In this document: positions 1-12,100 of the stretch, in pieces
Layout of the letters: the number at the start of each line of letters is the position of its first letter
Position numbering within the stretch: position 1 is the stretch's first letter
Source of the DNA: Pogona vitticeps
Taxonomy: Eukaryota > Chordata > Lepidosauria > Squamata > Agamidae
DNA: 64,000 bases
NCBI RefSeq assembly: GCF_051106095.1
Contig: NC_135783.1
Span: forward strand, 64,352,447-64,416,446
Reading direction: 5' to 3'
Made by a program: the position numbers and the translations under genes
Notes under the pieces: generated by a model
What the model saw: the letters and a program-made list of their open reading frames with translations, nothing else
What the model was told of the DNA's origin: nothing
Databases searched by the model: none

Positions 1-554
1 AGTGGGGTCTCTACTTAAGAACGTCCCTACTTAAGAACAATTCTACTTAAGAACAGCTCCGTTTGCTAAATTTTGCTTCTACTTGAGAACAGAAATCCTA
101 GATAAGAACAGGAAAAAAAACCTTTCCTGCTCTTTTTTTAACCTTAGGTCATCTTAGGTTAAAAAAATTCTTCCCCTAGTGGTAGAGTATGTATTAACCA
201 GCTTTGCATTAGTTCCTATGGGAACTAATGATTCAATGTACGAACGCACCTCTACATAACAAAAAAACAGCCAGAACGGATTAATTGGTTTTCAGTCCAT
301 TGCTTCAAAATTAGCTTCATCAGAAGTGCTTTTAACACTGTTCCCTGACCTAAGAAAAAAAGAAAAAATATCCCCCTCTAGTGGCAGAAGGCGGAATAGC
401 AGCTTCCCATTAGTTTCTATGGACGGAAAAGAGCAGATACAGATTAAATGGTTTTCAATGCATTCCTATGGGAAATGCAGATTCTACATAAGAACTTTTC
501 CACTTGAGAACCACCTTCCAATATGGATTAAGTTCTTAAGTAGAGACCCCACTG
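1..554. mobile_element. TA-flanked MITE with repeated CTACTTAAGAAC motif
   Basis: The left end (AGTGGGGTCTCTACTTAAGA) is the inverted copy of the right end (AAGTAGAGACCCCACTG), with TA beyond the right end. The first base is cut by the window edge. Short direct copies of ACTTAAGAAC lie inside each end. It resembles non-autonomous Tc1/mariner (Tigger-like) elements; no transposase. Confidence 0.75.
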
Positions 555-889
555 TATCATTGTCACAACAAAGTGAGGAGCAGGTTTGCCTCGTGGGACA
601 TTTGTGTGTTTGTGAGACCAGTTATTGTGCATCTTGTGCAACCCTAAAACTATGATGAATGCTAGCTTCTTGCATGGGCTTTTAAAAAGTAGATATATTA
701 GATGGGTTGTTTGTATCTTCATGAACAATCAGCTTATTCTTTTGTGCTTAGTATCAAGAATTTGGCCAAAACCAATGTTTTACCAGTCCAAATATATAAA
801 GAAGAGGACAGACCTGGCATAGGTCTTTAAAATATGAGAAGATAAAATGTGTGATCTCATGATAGCAAGATGAAGCAGGTTACAAGCCA

Positions 890-1085
890 TGATGGGGATG
901 TCCAATCTTCAGGCTTAGAAGGAAGGTACCTCCAAATGCCAGATGCAGTGGAGGGGTATCAGGATACAGGTATCCAGTTGTCTCATGTGCTCCCAGAGGC
1001 ATTTGGTGGGGCCACTGTGAGATACAGGAAGCTGGACTAGATGGGTCCTTGTCCTGATCCAGCAGGGCTCTTCTTGTGTAACTAA
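890..1085. repeat. Common amniote interspersed repeat
   Basis: Contains GGACTAGATGGGTCCTTGTC and TGATCCAGCAGGGCTCTTCT, a frequent reptile repeat end. I cannot name the family with certainty. Confidence 0.5.
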
Positions 1086-1344
1086 AATTAATGTGCCACA
1101 TTTACTGGGGGAGATGTTCATTTAACTGTCTAATTTCACCCATCCACAACATTGAACACTTCAGATAAGTCATTTAACCCTCACACCACTCCAGCAAACA
1201 AAGAAAAAGGATCAGTTGTTTACACATTTTGTTTATTTACATTAAGGTTATTAAATCACTGAATAATAGAAACATTTGTGTGCAAGCCTAGTGTGTTGTA
1301 ATTGTTACGCTGATTTTAATGTCTTTTGTTTAAAAAAAAAAGAA

Positions 1345-1490
1345 GATAGCTCAGTGGTCTAGATATCTGGCTGCGGAGCCAGAGGCTGGGAGTTTGATTC
1401 CCCACTGAGCCTCCTTGAGAAGGGCTGGACTCAATGATTCGTAGAGTGGGAGGGACCGATGAGATGATTGAGTGGATGTCACTGATAAAA
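1345..1490 (+). repeat. tRNA-derived SINE (type A tail)
   Basis: tRNA-like head with A-box (GATAGCTCAGTGGTCTAGAT) and B-box (AGTTTGATTCC), then a tail with GGGCTGGACTCAATGATTC. Related copies lie at 2350, 35028 and 50885. Confidence 0.75.
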
Positions 1491-2349
1491 CATCAAGTGC
1501 TTGTTGATGAACAGATTATTTAGATCCATTACAGTCAGAATTGCGGTTCCCATCTAGAACTCAAATTGCTTGGTCACCTGCACTAATAGATGGGGGGGGG
1601 GGTGATTTCCACTAGACCCACTGGGTTCCTGAATGGAGCTTGGAAGTTTTTTTTTTTTACTATAGCTCCCACAATCCTCAATAAAATATGGCTAGAAATT
1701 TCTCCAAACTCTGTCTCTCATTGTGTCCCATATTATCAACTACAATACTATTCCAATCTGTCATGCTTGATTAGAGAGAGGTGATATTATTTTGAACTGG
1801 GCTTGGTCTTATTTAGGTAGAAAAGATGTACAGAGGGAGCATTGTTAAATGCTCTGGATGATTGGCTGACTTAAGTTTCCACTTTGTTCCCTATCTTTTC
1901 TAATACCTACAGGAAACCCTGGTGGGAGTGGGGACTGCTTAGGTGAAGTATTTATTTATTTCTCATTGTTCCCAATGTGTTTCCAAGCCAAATTCAAGGT
2001 GATGGTTTTCACTTTCAAACCTGCAAATTGTTTGGGCTAAAGGTACCTGACGGATGGATTTTCTGCCTCCATGCAAGACTGCCCATCAGTTGAAACTGAC
2101 AGAAGAGCAGAGGTTCTACACTACAGCCCATCGTTATCTAAGAGCAGGCTGGTGGGAAGGCAAGACCAAGTGTTTTCTATGATGACACTTAGACTTTGGA
2201 ACTCAAAGAGGTGTGTGTATGGTCTCCGTCTTTCACTTCTTCTGACAGACCTGTCACCAAACCTCTTATGAGAGCTGACTTTCCTGTTTTAACCTTAATG
2301 GTGTTTCTCTGCCTGGCTTTTTAAAAGAGGTTACTGATAAGCCATAGTT

Positions 2350-2500
2350 TTCATCATCATCTTAGTCTTGCAGAACTGGAAGGGACCCTATGGATCACCA
2401 AGTCCAGTCCTTATCAAGGAGGCACAGTGGGGAATCGAAGTCCCTACCCTTGATTCCGCAGTCAGATACCTAAACCGCTGAGCTATGAAGCAGTTCTTTA
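2350..2500 (-). repeat. tRNA-derived SINE (type A tail)
   Basis: Reverse copy: GAAGGGACCCTATGGATCAC tail side, then a tRNA-like head ending CTAAACCGCTGAGCTATGAA. It lies just outside the TCP10 stop codon, so may be in the 3' UTR. Confidence 0.75.
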
Positions 2501-2663
2501 ACTTAAATTAACAACAGTGAAATTAATCTGTTGTAAATTGAAAGCTACATCTGTATTTTAGCCATTGTGAGTCACCCTAGAAGATCTTTCTGATAAAAAG
2601 ATGACATAAAAATAAAGTATAACATGACATGGCTCTTGGAGCACTGCCCAGCGGAATAAGTTA

Positions 2664-2850
2664 CTACTTGTCAGCGATGAGGGTCTCTCTCTCATCTTTG
2701 ATTTGAACCCGCCCTGAGGAATACTTGGTTCCCTGTTGACCATTTGGATATATAGTCTTTATAGTGCCATCAGGATACTCCCTTCTTGTGGACACAGCAC
2801 TGTGAATCGCCTTTTGCCCATTACGAAATCGGATAGTTTTAACACCACTT
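2664..2850 (-). CDS. TCP10: TCP10 coding exon 20 (last, with stop)
   Basis: Codes residues 1344-1405 and the TAG stop: [20 protein letters not shown] then [17 protein letters not shown], the end of the Tcp10_C domain. Acceptor ttatttattgctttgcag. The 3' UTR continues to lower coordinates; I could not fix its poly(A) signal. Confidence 0.94.
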
Positions 2851-5703
2851 CTGCAAAGCAATAAATAAAATACCACAATCAAAAACACTTGTGCCCATAG
2901 TTTTGTTCACACCAATGGGCAACCTAACAGTAAGCACTCTACACATGAGTCCAGTTCAGCTGTCCACCCACCCAAGTGTCCTGTTTCTGGGGCTTTGGAA
3001 CTTAGGGAAAACACACCAACTGTACAAATCTATAGCTCTAGGGTAATTGGTATTATTAAGCATAGATCCCAAATGTTGTAGATAGGGGCACAGCAAAAAA
3101 TTAGCTTGCTCCATGACCTGGCATTGCAAATTAGCCATGGCAAGTCACACAAACTTTATGTGAACACCTACAAAAGTCCAGACATTATGTTAAAATGCTG
3201 GATTCAATAAAAGCACAAACTCCTCCAGTGTACAGAGGACAATTTATTCATCTTAATATTTGAGAAGAGAGCAGCAAAAGGGGCAGGAGTTTATCTTGCA
3301 CCAACTCCCATCTCTAATAGAGGGAACTGAGTCTCCCATACAGGTCATCCCTGGTCTTCAAATGTCACTTCAATCTGTCTCATTAATCAGCAAACAGACC
3401 TGAGGGTTTCCCTCCCCTCCCCCAATTTTTTTTACAGATAGCCTCCTGAAAGGAGTAGGAAAGAGGAATGAAGAGGACATTTGGCAAATCAGCAAATTCA
3501 AATTATCATTTTTAAGAGTGTAGCCTATGTATCCTGTTTCATTAAAGCCCATCTTCAGTTCTGTTGCTGCCTATGTTTGCTGAGGAACAGATTTCTGTTA
3601 AAGGGAATTTCAGAAGGGGAGTTTAGCTACACATAGCTAAAGTACAAGCTGCATCTAGGGATGTGTAGACCCAAGAGAATCCACAGTTCACCTGCAGAGA
3701 ATATATTTAATCATCAAACTGTGAGCCAACTTTTAGTCCACCACTTTTTCCCTCCCTTTTAACTAAGCTTCTTAACTCTGGTTTCCCCCCCTGCATCTTT
3801 GAATCTCTAGACATCGTAACTAGAGGTCACTAGACAGCATTTGTTTTGAAACATTCTTTCAAGGTGAAGCACAGAAAGTCATTTTCAACAATAAAAGAAT
3901 ACTGCATATGCTGTAGGAAATATAACTGAAAATCAGTAACACAGAAATAAATTATGTCCTGTGAAACAGGCCTCAAGTTACCAGTACAAATATATTATTA
4001 CATGAAAAATTCGGTTCCACAAAATAATGAGAGTTGTTCAACTACATCTGGAGCGGCAGTGTTTTAAATACAGCAGGTTACCCTTTCAGTGGAGCAAACT
4101 CTTTCAAAGGAGGATGAGACCCAACAGCTGCAATTTCTTTGGTTTGCTCATTACTGTTCATGAGATGGAAACTGATAGTGTTTCTGAAGTTTGGTTATCC
4201 ATAAATCATAAAAGCATTGCTTTCAAGGTTCAGCAGCCATTTAGTATAACATCAAACCTCCTCTGTTACCCATTTCCCAAACATAAATGAATGAAAAAGA
4301 CCTGGGAGCTCTGGTGGGAATTCATTTTATAATATGACAGGATCGTACTAAGTGAGAATTATTGCTCCACTCCATGTTTGACATCTATAAATAGTTTAAA
4401 CAGGGGAAAGTGAATATTTGGATAAAACCCAAGAGTCAAAATATGCAGATTTTGGGGAAATTCAGGGGATTAAAAAATTTCTCACACATCACTTGCCTTG
4501 TCCCTTCAGAACTCCATCAAACTTTCTAACCTCGTTAGTGTTAAGATTATGTTGACATAACCCTTTGATCAAAGAATCACCCCTTTTCTATGTTTGATTC
4601 AAGTTCCCTTTATTACTTACTTTTCTACTTTTACTACTGTGCCATCAGGAAAAAGAGTTTCTTCAAGACCTCCGTCATACCGCAATTTCACAGTCTGATC
4701 TGGAAACACAATTTCTTCAGTACCATCAGGATAGTATTTTTCTGTAGTAAAGGACACCACAACAATCTCCTTAGAAACCTGATTGGCCATGGCTTCTTCA
4801 CGGGTATAGAGAGTGCATAAAATACATACATAAGTGATTATCTTATTGAACACCCACCCACCCAAACAGCATCCTATCCCATCTTGTATGCTTGAAATAG
4901 GTGCTCATGTTTTGCAGATATATGATTCAAGGCCCATGTGTGAGGTTTATACTTTCTCATACACAACGTCACTGGAGATGCATACAATTAACAACACTTT
5001 TAAAAATTAAAAGTTAGACAGCATACATTCTAGAAGAAATACAAACTGGCCTTGATGTACTCCCCAATCAAAACATATTTTTGCATAAATGGAACCTGTG
5101 TAAGTTGGCACGGGGGGGGGGGGAACCAACAGATTATGACTTGGAAAATAGTTCAAATGTGTTTGACTTCTCTCTGGAGCATGTGAGAAAATTTGTTAAT
5201 ACAACTGAGATGAGAAAATAATTTCCAGTGTTGTACATTTTATCTGTGATGTCCATAATCTCATTCTGGATAGACCTACATCTACAAACCACTGTGAGAA
5301 TTTTTCTTGAAGGGCACTGTACTGTTTCTGTGACATCTTGTGATATGCTATGCAAATTTCTCCAGTGCAACCCAGTATGCTTCATGGTATAGCTTGAATT
5401 TCAACTTAGGTTTGTCTCACTGTGAAGTGCCTAAAGTTAGTGCTTGCTACACAGGCATTTAGCCTGTTGTTTGGTCTGCTAAAGGAATGGACTGGTTTGA
5501 TCTTACGGATGGTAATCAGACAATATATTTGTTGGAGTGAACCAGCCACTCTCAGAACAGTCCTATCCATATCTTTCTGATCCCATGGCAGGGGCTTCTG
5601 CTTTTTTTTTAGTGCAGGTAGGATTGTTCTGGTTTGGATTAGTTCCAGCATGTGTGACTGCTGGAACTGATCCAAAACAACCTTTCTAGTTTGAATTTGC
5701 CAA

Positions 5704-5793
<90 letters not shown>

Positions 5794-8700
5794 GCTACAT
5801 TGAAATGACTTAATATGTGAGCCACTTAGGTCCTTGGCAGAGGTAGGTGAAATGAAAAAATATTACAGACTGTGTAATGAACTATCGCTGATGTGCTACA
5901 TCAATTATGCCTTGTTTTATGACTGGTCAAGAATCTTCCCACATTTGAATCCATGGTGGTGGCTTCAGCTGCAGAAAGTTTTTCAACTAGTCCTTTAAGA
6001 AAAGGCAAAGATGGGCTACAGGAGCAATTTCTGTGTGAAGCATCAGACCTGATTAGATCACTCAAATTAACCCCAACCAATTCAAAGGCAGCCCACAAAA
6101 ACTGGCTCCCTATCAATAATGTAGCTTCACCTTTACTCTGAATGAAGCAAAAAATACGCTAGTGCCTTCATTTAAGATTTCTGTATTCTGTGATTTACCT
6201 ATAAACCATCTGTGCACATCAAAGGAAAAAAAGTTGCATTGTTTCATTATTTAATAGGCATACGTATTTGTAACTGTAGCCCCTCAAATCAGTTCAGGTT
6301 CATGGCAGCATCACTTACCAATCTGTTTATTAGGGAACTGCAGCACTTCCAAGCCATGGGGGAAAACAGTTCTGCTTGTTTGTGCATCTGCATAATAATA
6401 AATCTGCAGTAAGAATGAGACATATGAGTCACTTATCATTTAGCTCCATCTTGAGCACAACATTGTTAACAATTGTAGAAGATTTTCTTTGATTTGGAAC
6501 TTATTGTCTCTCTCACACACAATAAATCTACAACAAAAATAAAAACAAAAACATTGTGCTATCTGAAAGATTAACAGATTTATTTCAATGTGATCTTCTG
6601 TAGATTACTGTAAAATCTAATTCCTCTAACCATTCGTATCATATATTGGGGGGGGGGGGGAGAGAATTCTAAATGCATCGGGTTTCACATTGAAATAAAT
6701 CTATTAATTTTTAGAATTATCACAACTTGTTTACATTTTTTTATACATACTGAAACAGGCTTATATGACTACCTCTCTGAAAGCAATAAATGACAACTGG
6801 CAGTGTAGATTGTACAACAGATTGTTGCAGATACTGATTTCTATGAGATCTGTGAGGGCTACAGAGAGAAACACCACCATGTTAGCATTAAAATGCACAT
6901 GGATACAGCAGATTCTACAACAAGCTAGCAAAAACAGGTCCCCCTGGCCCCAAGCCTGGAGATTTACATACTACAAGTACACTTCAAAATAAAAGCCCCA
7001 CTCATGTTTTGATATACAACTGCATGCAATTTGCAGACGCATACAAAGGTAAGATGCCATGTGGAATACCCAGAAGTCAATGGGAAAAGGTATGAATTGC
7101 TCTTTGTTTTTTCCATATCCAGCATAAGCTGCATGAGTTGAAGAAAATTGGGCCTAGAGACCACAGAATTCAAGCATTTTAGGTGAAGGAGCTGCGTTTC
7201 TTTGACACTGATTTCTTTAAACACAGCACATGGAGACCCTTGCCAATATGCATTGGGAGATGGGGAAGACAGTAGCCTATTAATTGTTTATTGATAAATC
7301 ACAGAACATAGAAATCTTAAATGAGGGCACCAGTACATTTCTGGAAGCTATTCAGCACAGTTTCAACTCAACAATTCATTTCTCTTTCTCCCCTAAATTA
7401 ACTTAATCAGAACTGAGTAGTCGCCCAATCACGGTTACAAATCATGCTTGAAACCAAGGGAAATACATAAATCCACATACCACTGTCTGATCTGGTAAGA
7501 TCTTCTTAATATCTCCATTATAATAATTAACAACAGTTGTCCTTTTATCAGCACCAATTTCCACTTTTGTGCCATTGGGGTAAGTAGTAATTCGGCGTCC
7601 GTCCATTAAAAGCTGTTTTACCTTAAAAACAAAGATGTCTGAAACCGGGGCTGTACGCAGATTGCCCATTCCCACCCCTTTTAGCAAAATTTCAAATTTA
7701 ACTGGAATATTTTGCTTAAAGAACACTCTCCTAAAAAGTAAAGATACGCTATGTTTTGGCAAAATGGTTGAAAACATAGGCACTAGGAAGAAGAATATCA
7801 AAATGTATCTTTGTTGTTCACCTGGATACAACATGTGTTGTATTGATATACCTTCTTAGTGGTCACACAAGCCAAAGTTACACACAAAGGTTTGAGACTG
7901 GAATTTGAGTGAGCTTACATTTAGAATTAAGTTTAATTCTAGAAGGACACATCTATACAAAAGATAAAGAGACTTCCATGCACTTGGTCTGCAAATGAAT
8001 TTGGCCCTCGGATTATTCCAAGCCCATCTTCTAGCAAGTATGTGTGAACTGAGGAACAGCTGAACATATTTTGTTGCCTGAGGTAATGGGTTCACCATTG
8101 AATCCTTTTCAGTGGTCCCCAACCTTGGGCCTACAGATGTTTGTGGACTACAACTCCCAGAAGTCTTCACCACCACCTCTGCTGGCCAGGTTTTCTGGGA
8201 ATTTAAGTCCAAGAACATATGGAGGCGCAAGGTTGGGAACCACTGCTTTAGCTGGTCTTCTCTAGATAGTTTGGGGAAGGGGCACCATCCATGTCCTGTT
8301 CCAGAAGGCTTTTAATTGAAATAATATTAGGTGTGGGTCCGATGGCAATTTTATATATATATTAATTGTATTTTAAATGTTGAATTTTAAATGTTTTAAA
8401 TGTTGTAAGTCCAGACTACAAAAACATCTTACACTGGTTCTGGATGTAGTTCAGTCCTCATGATCCATGATAGGTAAAGAGATTGCTACTGTCCTTATGC
8501 TATCAGCACATTTACTTTATAAAGACTTGAGAGAACAATGAGAGGAACCATCCTCAAGGGACCTTTGGCTGCAATAATTTGATTCAGGCTGATTTGCCAA
8601 TGCAAACACATCCCTTCTGTGAAGAGAAGTGATGTCAAATGGAAAACTATAACCCCCTTCACCAGCTCCAAGTCCAAGAATTCTAAGAGGAACAATTAAT

Positions 8701-9098
8701 TTGCTGCTACATTTAAATAACTGCATTTTAAACTAGGTCTAATGAAGTGGACTTGCCCATGAAAGCTCACGTTAAAAAACATAAAAGGCAATCTTTAAAG
8801 TGCCATCATATTTTTGTCTTTTATTTTTACTCTTTATTTTTATTTTGTTTTCACCAATAAATTTTAAAATTAAAAATCTGATACAGTACAGGTTTGTAGC
8901 TTGGATATGACCTTGCTTTCCTATTTACAGCAAAGTATCTCTTTTTGTTCCTGTTTTTCTCTTCTCTCCCATCCCCATTATTGTGCTGCTTTTTTGCACA
9001 TTTACAGTACATTTAGACTGGTCGTATTGATCAGATTAGGGGGGGTACAAATAGGATTAAATAAACAAATAAACAAATAAACATAAATAAATAGATAG

Positions 9099-9129
<31 letters not shown>

Positions 9130-12100
9130 AATAAATAAATAAATAAATAAATAAGTAAGTAAATAAATAAATAAATAAATAAATACACATGCATAAAGAT
9201 AAGATCAGATTGAGTATGCCTGCAGTTGAGTATATCCCAGCCGGACAACGAAAGAGCAAGCAGGGGTGTATGTCAGTGTGATCTACCTCTGAAGGAGGTC
9301 ATATATTTTAGTGTGTTAGGACAAGAAGCGACAAGCAAGGAAAGAAGAGTCTTTGCCTCAAAATAACAACAATTATCCAGCTCCTTTCAGGAGCCTGAAC
9401 ATCATCCACAAAATTTCTTTTAAAAGCCTCAGCGTATGAAAGTCATCCCTCTGCCATTCATTTTCAAGATTTGTAACTGGCACAAACTGCACAGAAAATT
9501 CTCTTCTGCAAATCAGCATAATCAGTGTCCCCCCTCAAGACTTCCAATTCTACCCGGAGTGCCCCAAACAGCACTTTGATGAACTACCATATGGCAGAGA
9601 CATATGTGAGCAGCAGTTGTATATCAGCATAACATGACCTCCATTGCATGCATGCCAGCGCCACAAGATGTCAGCTTTGTTTCATGCAGAGAGCTCCTGG
9701 GAAATCATCCAAGACCACTCCATGAGCAGATGGGGAACACACTCTTGCAGAACATTTTCTGCAAAGGTGCTGCGTGAAACCAGCTGTCTTGCTAGTACTC
9801 CAGCACAACCAGGCGTTTAGACTCTGTACAAATTCTAACTTTCCTCTATGGCTTGTCAGTGCCAAACATGTGGTATTTAATCAACACATTTAATATCTAT
9901 TAAATAACAGCACACAAAATTGCAGAGGCTAACTACATGATACACACATCTTTTTTTGCTATTATTATTATCATTATAGCAAAATTTTGAAGAGTTGCTT
10001 AGCCCATTTAGCACACAAAGTTTCCATAATCTCAGTCTCTTTTTCTGTCTTGTTTATACCCAGCCACTTTTCCCTGTATACTATTTGAAATGTACACTGA
10101 CCTGTGCAAATACAGAGTTTGAGCTTAAATGGCTGGAAAGGGGCTAAGGACAGGCAAGACATATGAAGCAGACAAGATGCAGGCAGGCAAAGAGTTAAAC
10201 ACATGCATATATCACCACCATCAAAGAATACAACATTAAACTGGAATTAACATAAACCACATCTTCATTCTTGAAGGTTTGCTATGCTACTTCATACTCT
10301 GGTTTTATTTCCTATTGGGAATATAAACAGTGCCCAAATAAAGGGTTAATATCAGCCTTAACACTGGATAAGGCTGGTGGTCAGAATCCATGAGGAAAAA
10401 GGAAGGAAGGAGGGGAAGCATGTGATTCTGTAATCTACTGTTTCCCTGAAAATAAGACCTAACCTGAAAATAAGCCCTAGTATAATTTTTTTGGCCTCAA
10501 AAACACCCTAGCTTGCTCATATTTTACAAACTAAAGGCCACATCTTCCTCTGTTGAGTCAAATCCATTTCATTTTAGGCCCTTTTTTATCTACTACCTTC
10601 ATCCTTTCCTAACACTATAGTATTTCCCAGTGGCTCTTGCCTTCTTATGGTATGTCCAAGTTACAGTATCCTCAGTTTGGTCATTTTAATTTCTAATAAG
10701 AGTTCAAGTTTGATTTGACCAAGAGCCAAATTTGACCAAGAGTCTTCCTGGTAGTCCACTGTATCCATAAAGCCCTCCCCCTCTAACACTGTTTAAATGA
10801 ACAGATTTTAATGCTGGTCACCTTTCTTCACTGACCAGCTTTCAGTATGGGCTATAATATGGGTAGTCTTGTCTTAGTCTCTACTAGCATAACCTCATAC
10901 TGACGGATCTTTTCTAATTCTTTCATGAATGCCCTTCCAAGTGTCAGTCTTCTGATTTCTTTGCTGCAATCTCCATTTGGATTGGACTGAACCAAGGTAT
11001 AGAAAATTCTTAACCATTCTGATGTATCCAGCAAGTCAGTTAGTTGATCATGAGGCATTCTCAGAGTCTATAGTTAAGTCATTTTTTCCCATTAAGATTA
11101 CTTGCCAGATTTGAACCAGGCATTGTTAGACTGTGAAATGTGCCCCAGGTTTCCAAGTAGCTATGATTACTAGTCTTGCTGCTTAATACAAAAATGTTTA
11201 TGGTTTAAAAACGAGTTCGTATCTACAAACAGGATCACAATGCCAAAAAGGCTTCATGCTATTGACTGGTTAGTTATTTCGTCTTTGTAGGGAGCTTCTC
11301 CAATTAGCCCTCCTGTTTGCAAGTCCATTACAAATAAAACAAAATAAAATTACCCAAAAAAAAAAAAGGGAAACATGCTGCGTATGTATCGCCCCACAGC
11401 ATTTAAAGCACTCTCTGCGGGGTTTACAAGTTAATTATGTAAGCTACACATTGCCCCCCCCCAGCTAGCTGAGTACTCATTTTATCAACCTCCAAAGGAC
11501 AGAAGACTGAGTCTACCATGAGCTGACTACCTGGGAATGAACCCCGAGTCATGAGCACAGTTTTGGCTGCAGTACAGCAATTTCACCACTGTGCCATGAG
11601 GCTCCTCTAAGAACCAGTAAAATCCAACACTACCTCAATTCCTCCAACATCTAAGTGATGCCTTCCCCCCCATCATAACAAGGGCCCGGCCCTGGGGCCA
11701 GGCTGTCCACTCACCATCCCACTGCAGGCTCCGGGCTCCCTTCCTATCACTCTGGAGCTCGCGGTGGACTAGCCAATTTTTGACCTGGCAGAGAGGCTTG
11801 TCATCCTGCCTCCTGCCAGGAGTGGCTAATCCACCGTGCGGTCCGGAGCAAGGACACACACAAAAATACACATGGGGGCGTGGAGAAGGAGAGGGAGGAA
11901 TTGAGCAACTGTTGAACCAACATTAAGGCAGATTTTTTGAAGCAAGACCTTCTTCCTCCTCTTCTTGAACAGGGTTAGAGACTCAGAAGTCCTACACAGA
12001 TTTTCATTTAACTGTAGGGATCACCATTCAATGCAACCCTTGTAAAATTTGGAACAAAGTTGCTTTAGCCTTTATTATTTGTTCTTTTAATGGCGTTCCA

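Larger units (their letters stand above)
2851..7480. other. TCP10 introns 17-20 region, non-coding parts
   Basis: Apart from exons at 4621-4741 and 6319-6403, I see only AT-rich intron sequence, an ATT microsatellite at 5704-5793, and short G runs near 5110 and 6650. Confidence 0.6.

Noticed and set aside
1345-1400. tRNA genes at the SINE heads (also 13124, 27478, 32238, 59750)
   Set aside because: A- and B-boxes are present but no cloverleaf can close and each is followed by a SINE body.
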